DNA from: Pseudomonadota bacterium
GTDB lineage: Bacteria > Chloroflexota > Ktedonobacteria > Ktedonobacterales > JADMIN01
DNA: 48,009 nucleotides
Assembly: GCA_021324535.1 (NCBI GenBank)
Contig: JAJPIU010000017.1
Span: 1 to 48,009 of the forward strand
Direction: 5' to 3'
Below the pieces are notes generated by a model, which ran no database searches, had not been told where the DNA came from, and saw only the letters and a program-made list of their open reading frames with translations. This document shows positions 24,979 to 33,971 of this stretch, in pieces. Made by a program: the position numbers and the translations under genes. The stretch's first letter is position 1. Each line of letters begins with the position of its first letter.

Positions 24979-26361
24979 ATGGCCTCTGCGGTTTCCAATC
25001 TTATCCGTGTCTTTATTAGCCATAGCAGCTCCGACAATGAGTTTTGCCGTGCGTTTGCCTCACAGCTACGCCATGACATAGGAGTTTCGACGCACAGTAG
25101 CAACCGATCTACAGCGCCCTATGACGATTCGATCTGGTTTGATGAGCGACACGACTTGATGAAGCTCGATTTTTGGATGGATCATGTGCTGAATGAGATC
25201 AAGAATCGTCGGCACTTTGTCGTTGTTCTTAGCCCGGCGGCTGTTGCATCACCCTGGGTCAGACGAGAGATCGATCTTGCCGCTGCGTTGGAGCGAGATG
25301 ATAAATTGCTCACACTTCATCCTGTTATCGCTCAGCCTTGCACGATCCCGCAAGCGTTACGCAACTATAAGATCATTGCCTCAGACAATGGCAAACCGTT
25401 ATCGGCAAGCGAGGCCGCTGACGAAGTATCTGCTGATATGCAAGCGTCAGCTACTAGAGAGGGTGTAAGACACTCACACATTTTGCGCGTTCATTCAAAC
25501 TTACCTCGTGCGAGACATCAGGATTCCCATCCTGCGTCAGAACCTTCCATCACCCAACGGCTTAGCGAATTAGGATTTCAAGAATGGGAGACTGGGAATG
25601 TGAAGTTTATTCTGCCGCCAGTAACTGATCCTATTCGACAGAGTGATTTTACGTTGGGGAGCAATGAGCCGCAGGGAGCGGAGCCAGATGAAACGCCGAG
25701 AACTCGCCATGTAGCCACTTTTTCTATTGCCCAACATCCCGTGACCGTCGCTGAATATGCGTATGCCCTGGCAGCAACACAAACGGAAACACCTGCAAGA
25801 AAAATGAGGAGTCCCATTGCTGGGACTGCGCAGGTGGGCGAAGACTGGGCTGAACAACATCTCTATCAAAATCGCCCCGTCGTCGGCATCTCCTGGAACG
25901 ATGCGGTGAAATACGCGAAATGGCTGTCCCGCGTCTCCGGCTTATCCTGGCGATTGCCCACAGAAGATGAATGGGAGAAAGCCGCCAGAGTAGACACTAA
26001 CCCCAATGCTATCCACCATATCTATCCCTGGGGGGATGACTTTAACCCTGCCTTCTGTAATACGCGCGAAGGTGGGCGGCAGAGGCCAACATCAGTGGGG
26101 CACTATCCAGAGGGAGCCAGCCCCACAGGTGTCTACGATATGGCCGGGAATGTGTGGGAATGGACGAGCAGTATCTATACCGCTGATCCCTCACAACCCG
26201 CTGCCTCGGAAGCGAGCGAAAGCACTGGCCTTGTCTATCGCGTGCTGCGCGGCGGCTCTTGGTACTATCCGGCGCATCTTGCCCGTGCCACCTATCGTCA
26301 GCCGCTGTGGGAGTCGTTCTTTCTTGCTGATAGCGGCTTCCGGCTGGTGCTTGATACGTAG
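24979..26361 (+). CDS. TIR domain fused to an FGE-sulfatase (SUMF1-like) domain
   Basis: A 460-residue fusion. Residues 7 to about 135 form a TIR domain: IRVFISHSSSDNEFC, IWFDERHDL, FVVVLSPAAVASPWVRREIDLA, with E97 in the position of the catalytic glutamate of NAD-cleaving TIRs. Residues about 200-460 form an FGE-sulfatase/SUMF1-like domain with VVGISWNDAVKYAKWLS, WRLPTEDEWEKAAR, YPWGDDF, GVYDMAGNVWEWT, VLRGGSW and a final GFRLVLD. The catalytic cysteines of true formylglycine-generating enzymes are not apparent near the end, so this half probably binds a ligand. TIR proteins in bacteria often execute abortive infection by NAD depletion. GAAAGGA precedes the ATG by about 10 bases. Confidence 0.9.
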   Translation: MASAVSNLIRVFISHSSSDNEFCRAFASQLRHDIGVSTHSSNRSTAPYDDSIWFDERHDLMKLDFWMDHVLNEIKNRRHFVVVLSPAAVASPWVRREIDLAAALERDDKLLTLHPVIAQPCTIPQALRNYKIIASDNGKPLSASEAADEVSADMQASATREGVRHSHILRVHSNLPRARHQDSHPASEPSITQRLSELGFQEWETGNVKFILPPVTDPIRQSDFTLGSNEPQGAEPDETPRTRHVATFSIAQHPVTVAEYAYALAATQTETPARKMRSPIAGTAQVGEDWAEQHLYQNRPVVGISWNDAVKYAKWLSRVSGLSWRLPTEDEWEKAARVDTNPNAIHHIYPWGDDFNPAFCNTREGGRQRPTSVGHYPEGASPTGVYDMAGNVWEWTSSIYTADPSQPAASEASESTGLVYRVLRGGSWYYPAHLARATYRQPLWESFFLADSGFRLVLDT

Positions 26362-26428
26362 AATCGCAGCCTTCCTTGAGAAGGTATGATGGCAACACGT
26401 GAAGAAAACAGCAAGTGATATTTTCTGG

Positions 26429-26474
26429 CGCGACTGGCGCCACGCGACTGCTGTTAGGCGTGGCGCCAGTCGCG
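26429..26474. terminator. 17-bp perfect hairpin terminating the TIR-FGE / mutS2 convergence
   Basis: The arm at 26429-26445 (CGCGACTGGCGCCACGC) pairs perfectly with 26458-26474 over a 12-nt loop. Downstream bases are TTATAG on the plus strand; on the minus strand CAGAAAATA follows, so T-tails are modest. It lies between convergent stops and can serve both genes. Confidence 0.65.
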
Positions 26475-26484
26475 TTATAGGTTG

Positions 26485-28944
26485 CTACTGATTCAGCGTC
26501 ACCACGGTGATGCCGTCGCCGCCTTCTTTTGGGGGGGCCGACGCCATTGACTTCACCATTGGATTGCTCCGTAACTGCTCGCGAATCGCCTGACGCAGCG
26601 CGCCCGTTCCCTTGCCGTGCAAAATGCGCACATAGGGCAGGCTTGCCAGATAGGCGTCGTTGATGTAGGTATCCACCTCGCTCAGTGCGTCCTCCACGCG
26701 CCAGCCGCGCAGATCAAGCTGCAACTCTGGCGGTGGTGTGTCGTCGCGTGGCGGTAGCGTCACCAGCACAGGCGCATCCGCATAGGCGCTACGCTTGCCG
26801 CGTCCCCCCTCGGCCTGCTCTTCGGCGCGCGCCTGCCGACGGCTGAGGCGTTCCAGATTGGCGACGCCCACTCGCAGCTTGAGCGCGCCCATCTGCACCT
26901 CCACATCGCCCTGCGCGTTGGGCAGCGAGAGCACCTCGGCGCGCTGGTTCATCGAGCGGATGCGCACGGTATCGCCAACCGCCAGTGGGCCATCCTCCAC
27001 CGTCTCGCTCTCGGCGCTTTCCTGGCTTACCTGACCGGTCCGCAGCTCGCGCGTGCGCAGGGGAACCGGCGCGGCGCGTTGTTCCACCTTTTGGGCGCGG
27101 GCGCGCAACTGCTCCAGACGTTCCTCGGTGAGCCGCGCACGCATCTGTGTACGAATGCGCGCCAGCTCGGCCTGCGCCTGTTCCGCCTCGCGCCGGGCCT
27201 GGGCGCGCGCCTCGTTGAGGATGCGTACACGCTCTTCCTCCGTCTCGCGGCGCAATCGCTCAAGCTCGCTCCGCTGGTATTCGGCCTCGGCGCGCTCCAT
27301 GCTCAGGCGATAGCGTTCGTCGGCGGCCACCCGCCGATCCTCCGCAAGCTCGGTAAGCAGGCTCTCCATCTCCACGCCTGCTGTCCCCAGAAACTCACGC
27401 GCGCGCGTGATGATCTCTTCCGGCAGGCCCAGCCGCGTGGCGATGGCCAGCGCGTTGCTGCGCCCAGGAACGCCGATGCTCAGCTTATAGGTTGGCGAAA
27501 GCGTCTCCACGTCGAACTCGACCGAGGCGTTCATCACGCCGGGCTGCTCGTGCGCGAAGGCTTTGAGTTCAGAGTAGTGCGTGGTGGCAACCGTTGAAAC
27601 ATGGCGCTCAAGCAGCGTGGTGAGGATCGCCCTTGCCAGCGCCGAACCTTCGCTGGGGTCGGTGCCTGCGCCAAGCTCATCCAGCAGGACGAGCGCATCC
27701 GGCGTCACCTCACGTAGAATCTCGACGATGCGGCTGAGATGCGAGGAGAATGTGCTGAGGCTCTGCTCAATGCTCTGCTCATCGCCAATATCGGCGAAGA
27801 CGTTCGCGTACACTGGCACGTCGGAGCCATCCTCCGCCGGGATGTGTAGCCCCGCCAGCGCCATCAGCGAGAGCAGCCCCACCGTTTTCAGGGCGACGGT
27901 TTTGCCGCCCGTGTTAGGGCCAGTGATCACCACCATGCGCGGCACATCGTCAGGGGTCATCTTACCCGTCTTGTCCTGCGTGGGATCGCCCAGCCAGAAG
28001 TCAATCGGAACCACTTTGCCTGTCAGCAGCGGATGCCGGGCCTGGCGCAGATGCAGCCGTCCCTCGGTGTTCAGATGTGGGGCGCTGGCGCGGGTCAGGC
28101 TGGCGTAGCGTGCCTTGGCGAAGCAGAGATCGATCTCCGCCAGCAAGTCTACCGCCAGCGTGAGATATGGCCCCTCGCGCGCCACCAGATCGGAGAGTTC
28201 GGCCAGGATGCGGTCAATCTCCTCGCGTTCGGCAAGTTGCAACTGACGCAGCCTGTTGTTCATTTCCACGACTACCAGCGGCTCGACGAAGATTGTGGCC
28301 CCGCTGCCGGATTGATCGTGTACGATGCCTTTTACCTGGCTGCGCGCCTCGGCCCGCACTGGGATCACGTAGCGGTCGTTGCGCATGGTCACAATTGGCT
28401 CTTGCAGCGCGCTACGAAAGTCGTTGACGAGCGTATTCAGCCGCTCTTGTAGGCGTTGCTGCGCGCCACGTATCTCCAGCCGCAGTCGCCGCAACTCTGG
28501 CGAGGCGCTATCCAACACATCGCCCTCTTCGCCGATGCTTTCGGCGATGCGCCCCTCAAGTTGAGGGCGTATCGGCAGGTCTACAGCCAGCGCCTTCAAC
28601 AGCGGTAAATCGGTCTCCTGGCGGCCTATCAGCCGCGAAACATACGCCGAGGAGCGTGTGGTGGCCAACACGTCGAGCAGGTCAGCCGGGCTGAGGATGG
28701 CGCCGCGCTCTGCAGCTTTCACCTGCTGGCGAATGTCACGCGCGCCGCGCACACCAGCGTCCGGGCGCAGGTCGAGCAGTTTGCGCGCTTCGGCGGTATA
28801 CGCCTGTCGGCGGCGCGCCTCATCAGGGTCGCCGGTCGGCTCCAGCGCAAGGGCCAGCGCCTTGCTCGCGGAGAAGGCTGCTTCGTCAGCCAGCCGCGAG
28901 ATAATCTTGGGGTACTCGAGCGTACCCAAACTTTTCGTGTGCAT
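26485..28944 (-). CDS. mutS2: Endonuclease MutS2
   Basis: The 819-residue protein is a MutS paralogue without the mismatch-recognition domain. It has the helical core and clamp, the ABC ATPase with Walker A GPNTGGKTVALKT (about 339), VLLDELGAGTDPSEG (Walker B and D loop) and TTHYSELKAFA, a long charged coiled coil (about 515-625), a KOW-like segment, and a C-terminal Smr nuclease domain with LDLRGWRVEDAL and ILHGKGTGALR. MutS2 suppresses recombination and in some bacteria rescues collided ribosomes through the Smr domain. It starts 37 bp behind the methyltransferase gene. Confidence 0.97.
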   Translation of the reverse strand: MHTKSLGTLEYPKIISRLADEAAFSASKALALALEPTGDPDEARRRQAYTAEARKLLDLRPDAGVRGARDIRQQVKAAERGAILSPADLLDVLATTRSSAYVSRLIGRQETDLPLLKALAVDLPIRPQLEGRIAESIGEEGDVLDSASPELRRLRLEIRGAQQRLQERLNTLVNDFRSALQEPIVTMRNDRYVIPVRAEARSQVKGIVHDQSGSGATIFVEPLVVVEMNNRLRQLQLAEREEIDRILAELSDLVAREGPYLTLAVDLLAEIDLCFAKARYASLTRASAPHLNTEGRLHLRQARHPLLTGKVVPIDFWLGDPTQDKTGKMTPDDVPRMVVITGPNTGGKTVALKTVGLLSLMALAGLHIPAEDGSDVPVYANVFADIGDEQSIEQSLSTFSSHLSRIVEILREVTPDALVLLDELGAGTDPSEGSALARAILTTLLERHVSTVATTHYSELKAFAHEQPGVMNASVEFDVETLSPTYKLSIGVPGRSNALAIATRLGLPEEIITRAREFLGTAGVEMESLLTELAEDRRVAADERYRLSMERAEAEYQRSELERLRRETEEERVRILNEARAQARREAEQAQAELARIRTQMRARLTEERLEQLRARAQKVEQRAAPVPLRTRELRTGQVSQESAESETVEDGPLAVGDTVRIRSMNQRAEVLSLPNAQGDVEVQMGALKLRVGVANLERLSRRQARAEEQAEGGRGKRSAYADAPVLVTLPPRDDTPPPELQLDLRGWRVEDALSEVDTYINDAYLASLPYVRILHGKGTGALRQAIREQLRSNPMVKSMASAPPKEGGDGITVVTLNQ

Positions 28945-28981
28945 CTCTATTTCTTTATCTCTCCTAGAGAGGAAGGTGAAG

Positions 28982-29869
28982 TTACTCTTTTTCTCCCATG
29001 AGGATATATGCTTCCCAGAAGGCGGCCCGCACAGCCTCCACCTGCGGCGTCAGTCCGGCGTGGGCCAATGCCTCCGCCAGCGGATTGCGTGCGTTGTTTT
29101 GCCAGCGCGCGCGTGTGGCCTGCGTCGCGCGGCTGCCGTATACCAGCGATTGGAAGATCGCCAGTGGAGCCAGCGCCAGCCGCGTTGGTAGCAGTTGCGC
29201 GCCCATCACGATGATCAAACGCCCGTGTGGCCTTAGCACGCGGTGTATCTCGCTCAGGGTATTGGGATCGTAGATATACTCCGTCGGGAATGTGCTCACT
29301 ACCGAGTCAAACGAGGCGTCGGCGAAGGGAAGCGCCTGCGCGTCTGCCTGCACAACGGGAGTCTCGCTAAGAGGGAGACCCCGGCGACGTAGTTCGGCGC
29401 GCGCTGCTTCTACCATCGCAGGTGAGCGATCCACGGCTGCGCAGGTATACCCATCCTCTACCATGTCGGCCAGAAGTGTACCGATGCCGCAGCCGATCTC
29501 CAGCACATAGGAGCCAACCAGCCGCGCGATAGCCAGTCGTTGCCAGACACGCCACTGCCCCGCGAAGGGAATCGTGCTGGCTAGCCAGTAGAGGGTACGG
29601 TTGCGATAGAGCAGCCCAAAGAGGAAGCGCAACACCCGCATACGAGTTGTCGCCAGCCAATCTACACGATTGTTTGGGCCATTGCTTGGGTGGCTATGTG
29701 GCTGCCGCTCACTTTGGCGCTGGCGTGTATTGTCTCCCGGTCGTCTGATTTCGTCAGGGCGTGTAGGCTCTTGTGGATGCTCGTCAGGCGCGCGATAGCG
29801 AAAGGCGCGGGATGCGCTGCTTGTTCCGCGCGCGCCAGTACCGTTATAGTTATGCCTTGATGTCTCCAT
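28982..29869 (-). CDS. Class I SAM-dependent methyltransferase
   Basis: The 295-residue enzyme has motif I VLEIGCGIGTLLADM, an acidic residue after AAVDRS (motif II), VVQADAQALPFADASFDSV (motif III/IV) and LRPHGRLIIVMGAQLL, typical of the Methyltransf_11 group. The first 75 residues are Arg/Pro/Asn-rich and probably disordered. The substrate cannot be read. The ATG at 29869 is chosen because CAGGAG lies about 10 bases upstream; an upstream GTG at 29935 would add 22 residues. It sits between clpP and mutS2 on the same strand. Confidence 0.88.
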   Translation of the reverse strand: METSRHNYNGTGARGTSSASRAFRYRAPDEHPQEPTRPDEIRRPGDNTRQRQSERQPHSHPSNGPNNRVDWLATTRMRVLRFLFGLLYRNRTLYWLASTIPFAGQWRVWQRLAIARLVGSYVLEIGCGIGTLLADMVEDGYTCAAVDRSPAMVEAARAELRRRGLPLSETPVVQADAQALPFADASFDSVVSTFPTEYIYDPNTLSEIHRVLRPHGRLIIVMGAQLLPTRLALAPLAIFQSLVYGSRATQATRARWQNNARNPLAEALAHAGLTPQVEAVRAAFWEAYILMGEKE

Positions 29870-29944
29870 TGGTCTCGTCTCCTGTATCCATCCATCGCGC
29901 CGTCCCATTCGGCGGCTGTACGCAGGGTCGCGCACACAAGAAAA

Positions 29945-29976
29945 GCCCTGGGAACGTTCATATGACGCCCCAGGGC
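29945..29976 (-). terminator. Terminator downstream of clpP
   Basis: GCCCTGGG (29945-29952) pairs with CCCAGGGC (29969-29976). On the minus strand the stem is followed by TTTTCTTG, fitting a Rho-independent terminator for clpP ahead of the methyltransferase gene. Confidence 0.65.
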
Positions 29977-30006
29977 CACTCTACCTTACTTCGCTACTAC
30001 ACGGCT

Positions 30007-30071
30007 CATCCCCATGTATGTAGGGATGCTTGCGCCAGAGCGGTTCTTCCCCATGTTGTGGGGACAACATG
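30007..30071. repeat. Two inverted repeats directly after the clpP stop
   Basis: CATCCC/GGGATG (30007-30012 with 30023-30028) and CATGTTGT-GGGG-ACAACATG (30052-30071) lie in the 70 bp after the clpP stop. Together with the terminator they form three hairpins in the clpP 3' region. Neither has a T-tail. Confidence 0.5.
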
Positions 30072-30073
30072 CG

Positions 30074-30769
30074 CTAGCTCTTGCTCGCATCCTCAGAATC
30101 GCTAGGAAGAAGTACCTCGTCAATGAGGCCATACTGTACAGCGGATTCCGCGCTCAGGTAGTAGTTACGGTCGGAGTCGGCTTTGATGCGGTCAAGCGAC
30201 TGGCCGGTATGCTTCGACAGGATGTTATACAGCGCATCGCGTAGGCGGATGATCTCACGCGCCGTGATCTCGATGTCGGCTGCCTGGCCCTCCGCGCCGC
30301 CGAGCGGCTGGTGGATCAGGATCGTCGAGTGCGGAAGCGCATATCGCTTGCCCTTGGCGCCTGCCGCCAGAATGACGGCCCCCATGCTCATGGACATGCC
30401 CATGCAATAGGTGGCTACATCGGGCTTGATGAACTGCATCGTGTCGTAGATCGCCAGACCGGCATAGATGCTGCCGCCGGGGCTGTTGATATACATGCTG
30501 ATGTCTTTGTTGGCGTCTACGCTCTGCAAGAAGAGCAGTTGCGCCACGACAGCGTTGGCCACCGTGTCATCAATCGGTGTGCCGATGAAAATTATCCGCT
30601 CCTGGAAGAGGCGGGTATAAATATCCATTGAACGCTCGATGCCGCGAGGGGTGCTCTCGATCACGCCCGGAATGTGCACATCCGTGGGGGTGACGAGGCC
30701 ATGCTGCCCCTCTTGCCATCGTAGCGCATTTGGATCGGAAATACTTATTGGATCGAACCGTTGCGCCAT
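30074..30769 (-). CDS. clpP: ATP-dependent Clp protease proteolytic subunit
   Basis: ClpP forms the barrel-shaped serine protease that degrades substrates fed by Clp ATPases. The 231-residue subunit shows [58 protein letters not shown] with catalytic S128, and [14 protein letters not shown] with catalytic H153. The usual CxGQAASMG has become CMGMSMSMG. The N-terminus is about 30 residues longer than a mature subunit and may be a propeptide. AAGGGAG precedes the ATG. No Clp ATPase gene is in the window. Confidence 0.97.
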   Translation of the reverse strand: MAQRFDPISISDPNALRWQEGQHGLVTPTDVHIPGVIESTPRGIERSMDIYTRLFQERIIFIGTPIDDTVANAVVAQLLFLQSVDANKDISMYINSPGGSIYAGLAIYDTMQFIKPDVATYCMGMSMSMGAVILAAGAKGKRYALPHSTILIHQPLGGAEGQAADIEITAREIIRLRDALYNILSKHTGQSLDRIKADSDRNYYLSAESAVQYGLIDEVLLPSDSEDASKS

Positions 30770-30932
30770 GCTACGCTCCCTTTTCTGCGGTCAGCCGCCA
30801 GATTCAGCTAAAGAGTTGACGGCCGCCGTAGGGTGGTGTTTATTTGGACGACGCGCGCCTGCTTGCCTGCCAGCCTGAGCGTGTGACACTAATGAAGCGC
30901 CATAGAACCCATTAGCATGTGGTAGCAGCCGC

Positions 30933-30953
30933 GTATCGTTACCCATACGATAC
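30933..30953. promoter_or_regulatory. Inverted repeat in the clpP/GNAT divergent region
   Basis: GTATCGT (30933-30939) and ACGATAC (30947-30953) are perfect arms with a 7-bp centre. It lies 46 bp before the GNAT gene and about 165 bp upstream of clpP. It does not match the CIRCE or CtsR patterns I know. Confidence 0.4.
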
Positions 30954-30998
30954 CACAATTCTGGCCGCCATGCCACAACAAGAGAAGCGGAGAAACCG

Positions 30999-31577
30999 AT
31001 GGACATACCACCATTTCAGACGGCCATCCCCGTCTTCGAGGAGCTACGCGGCCCGCGTGTGCTCGTGCGACCCTATCGCACAAGCGACGCCGACGACGTG
31101 TACGCCGCCGTTGAAGCCTCGCGCGATCACCTGCGCCCGTGGATGCCTTTCGCCGATGAAACCGCCGACGAGCTACGCGACTGGCTGGCGCACGCGATGG
31201 CGCGCTGGCTGCTACGCGAGGAGCTACCTGCCGGTGTGTGGGAGGCCGCCAGTGGGCGTTACCTGGGCGGCTCCGGCTTGATGATACGCGACTGGCGCAT
31301 CGGCTACTTCGAGATTGGCTATTGGCTGCGTGCCGACGCCGAGGGCAAGGGCTATATGGCCGAGACGGTGCGCCTGCTCACCGACTACGCCTTCACCTCG
31401 CTGGGGGCCAACCGTGTGGAGATTCGCTGCGACGCGCGCAACACTCGTAGCTCCGCCGTGGCCGAGCGGCTTGGCTTCGTGCGCGAGGGCCGCCTGCGCA
31501 ACAACGCCCACGCGCCCGACGGCCTGCGTGATACGCTGATCTTCGCCCGCACACCTGACGACCCGCCAATGGGATAA
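30999..31577 (+). CDS. RimJ/RimL-type GNAT acetyltransferase
   Basis: The 192-residue enzyme has the RimJ/RimL subgroup pattern: GPRVLVRPYRTSDADDVYAAV, EIGYWLRADAEGKGYMAETVRLLTDYAF (acetyl-CoA motif A with the QGKGY-like loop) and NTRSSAVAERLGFVREGRLR (motif B). These proteins acetylate N-terminal amines of ribosomal proteins or small-molecule amines. The target is not identifiable. GGAG lies about 9 bases before the ATG. It is divergent from clpP and precedes the kinase-phosphatase block by 183 bp. Confidence 0.92.
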   Translation: MDIPPFQTAIPVFEELRGPRVLVRPYRTSDADDVYAAVEASRDHLRPWMPFADETADELRDWLAHAMARWLLREELPAGVWEAASGRYLGGSGLMIRDWRIGYFEIGYWLRADAEGKGYMAETVRLLTDYAFTSLGANRVEIRCDARNTRSSAVAERLGFVREGRLRNNAHAPDGLRDTLIFARTPDDPPMG

Positions 31578-31678
31578 TAGGTTGAAAATCGCGTCATGCT
31601 CTCCCATTGGTCTCAACTTCTGGGCGCCCACTTTTCCTTCTTGTGAGTCTATGGTACACTGCCCATACATTGGTTGAG

Positions 31679-31725
31679 AACGTCCATCCACAGATAGAGA
31701 ACGTACATACATTCATAACGTACAT
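31679..31725 (+). promoter_or_regulatory. Three direct repeats AACGTMCAT upstream of the kinase gene
   Basis: AACGTCCAT (31679-31687), AACGTACAT (31700-31708) and AACGTACAT (31717-31725) lie in one direction, 21 and 17 bp apart, ending 35 bp before the kinase start. This is the arrangement of an activator or repressor binding to direct repeats. Confidence 0.5.
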
Positions 31726-31760
31726 AGAGAGCGTGGGCGACAACGCCAAGGAGGCCAGTG

Positions 31761-33971
31761 ATGGCACAGTACCACTCGTTCCCGCACGACGATCTTCCCT
31801 TCGAGGCTTTTGCGGATCGTCAGGAACCTGATCCCAGGCGACAGGCCGGACAAGCTTCTCAACCTGAGCAGCAGGGAGTGGAGTTGGAGTACAGACAAGG
31901 GCCTACCTACTACCCGCTGGATGACGTGTATCAGGTCTATGAGCCGCGCGGCTACGACGGAAGCGACCGAGGAGACGATGGCCAGCCGGGACAGAATAAT
32001 GGCCATGGCGGCTTGACGGGTGGCACGACGGAGGCGATCAACCAGCAGGCTGCCCCGCTGATGCAAGGCACCCAGCTCGATCATGGCCGCTACCTTGTGG
32101 AAGGCGTGCTGGGATCAGGTGGCATGGGAAAAGTCTATCGCGTGATTGATCAACGCCTGCGCGTTGTGCGCGCGATGAAAGAGATGAACATGCGCATGAG
32201 CGACCCCAATGCGCGGCTGGTCAACTTCCGTCGTGAGGCGCGCATGCTCATGGGACAGGATCATCCCGGCATCCCAAAAGTCTACGACATCTTCAGCAAT
32301 GCGCAACGTTCATATCTGGTGATGGATTACATCGAGGGCGATACCTTACAGAACATCCTCTACCAGACACGCGATGCAGGGAACTGGTTGCCGGAAGATC
32401 AGGTTGGCGCGTGGATGATCCAACTGGCCGCCATCGTCGCCTATCTGCATTCACAACAACCACCAGTGATCTTCCGCGATCTGAAGCCCGCCAACATTAT
32501 GCTGAAGCAGAACAATAAGATTGTGTTGATTGACTTTGGCATCGCCAAACCCTATGAGGCCGGACACAAGCACACCACCGTTGGCACCGAGGGATTCGCT
32601 GCCCCGGAACAGCGTGAGGGCAAGGCTGAGCCGCGCTCCGATATTTACGCGATGGGCGCTGTCATGTATAATCTGCTGACCGGCGAGCTTCCGCCGAACC
32701 TGTTGCGGAGCGCACAGCCACGCGCGGTCAACCCAACTATCTCACCTGAAATGGAAGAGATCATTCTGCGTTGCGGTGAGAAAAATCCAGCGTTGCGCTA
32801 TCAGACCGCGCAGGAGTTCGCCGAGGCCCTGCAGCAGGCGCTAGGCCTGCCAGTGCGCCCACTCGCCTTCGCAGCCGAGCCTGGCATGGCGGCTGGTGGT
32901 ATGAGCGGCCAGCTCTTCGCCGACGCACAGCCGCGCATGGGCGATGAGGCTACGTCGCTCTGGTCGTTCCGCACCGAGGGCGAGATCTATAGCACGCCAA
33001 CTATTGTCGTCATGAAGTCGGCGAACGCCGCCCAGGCGGATGCGCCAAGCGATGCGTTTTTGCTGATTGGTTCAAACGACAACAATATGCGGGCAATTGA
33101 CCTGCGGCGTCGCTCGCAACGCTGGCAGTTCTCCACCACCGGAATCATTTGTGGCAAGGCGGTCGTCTGGCGGAATATGGCGTTATTTGGCTCAGCGGAT
33201 CATTTCCTCTACGGAGTGAATGTGCAGACAGGGGAACTGATCTGGCGCTTCAAGACCCAGGGGCCAATCCTGGCCTCGCCGCGCATTGTGAACGACATGC
33301 TCTATGTTGGTTCGAGCGATGGCAACCTGTATGCGATTGACCTGCAATCCAGGCGCGAGGTCTGGCGCTACCCGACCTATGGGAAAGTGCAGACCACCCC
33401 GACGTATGGCAATGGCTGGGTGTACTTTGGCGCGTCGAATGGGAAGTTGTACGCCGTTGATGCGCTGACGCATGACCTCCGCTGGACGTTTACCTCGCAG
33501 CAAGGCATTTTCTCGTCGCCCGCCTTCGCCGATAACCATGTCATCTTTGGCTCCAATGACCACCAGATTCACTGCCTGGAGGCGCGTTCCGGCTGGACAG
33601 CCTGGACACGTTCCACCGACCGCCTGGTGGCCTCGTCGCCGTTGATCGTTGATGATCGGCTCTATATCGGGTCTGGCGACAAGAACCTCTATTGCCTGGA
33701 TGTGCGCACTGGCAACGTGTACTGGCGCTACACCACGCAAGGGCAGATCGCCAGCACGCCCGCCTACGCGGATGGCGTCGTCTACGTTGGGAGCGCCGAT
33801 CACCGACTCTATGCGATTGACGCGAAGGCCGGGAAGCGCATCTGGTTTTTTGAGGGACGCGAGATCATGAGTTCGCCAACCGTGTACAATGGTGTGGTAT
33901 ATGTGGGGAATCTCGATTGGACTCTGTATGCGCTACGAGCCGCCAAAGCGTATGGCTCCTACGGCTCCTAG
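31761..33971 (+). CDS. Ser/Thr protein kinase with C-terminal PQQ-type beta-propeller
   Basis: A 736-residue soluble kinase. The N-terminal 110 residues are polar and disordered. The Hanks-type kinase domain follows (about 112-380): GSGGMGKVY (from 118), ATP lysine K140 in RAMKEM, a catalytic loop written FRDLKPANIM (238-247) with Phe replacing the usual His of HRD, DFG as D258, and GTEGFAAPEQ. Residues about 400-736 form repeated YVGSSDGNLYAIDL-type blades of a PQQ-like propeller. This domain order resembles AfsK of actinomycetes, but there is no transmembrane helix. The start is ATG 31761, with AGGAGG 7 bases upstream. The next two plus-strand genes are a PP2C phosphatase and a J-VWA protein. 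Confidence 0.94.
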   Translation: MAQYHSFPHDDLPFEAFADRQEPDPRRQAGQASQPEQQGVELEYRQGPTYYPLDDVYQVYEPRGYDGSDRGDDGQPGQNNGHGGLTGGTTEAINQQAAPLMQGTQLDHGRYLVEGVLGSGGMGKVYRVIDQRLRVVRAMKEMNMRMSDPNARLVNFRREARMLMGQDHPGIPKVYDIFSNAQRSYLVMDYIEGDTLQNILYQTRDAGNWLPEDQVGAWMIQLAAIVAYLHSQQPPVIFRDLKPANIMLKQNNKIVLIDFGIAKPYEAGHKHTTVGTEGFAAPEQREGKAEPRSDIYAMGAVMYNLLTGELPPNLLRSAQPRAVNPTISPEMEEIILRCGEKNPALRYQTAQEFAEALQQALGLPVRPLAFAAEPGMAAGGMSGQLFADAQPRMGDEATSLWSFRTEGEIYSTPTIVVMKSANAAQADAPSDAFLLIGSNDNNMRAIDLRRRSQRWQFSTTGIICGKAVVWRNMALFGSADHFLYGVNVQTGELIWRFKTQGPILASPRIVNDMLYVGSSDGNLYAIDLQSRREVWRYPTYGKVQTTPTYGNGWVYFGASNGKLYAVDALTHDLRWTFTSQQGIFSSPAFADNHVIFGSNDHQIHCLEARSGWTAWTRSTDRLVASSPLIVDDRLYIGSGDKNLYCLDVRTGNVYWRYTTQGQIASTPAYADGVVYVGSADHRLYAIDAKAGKRIWFFEGREIMSSPTVYNGVVYVGNLDWTLYALRAAKAYGSYGS

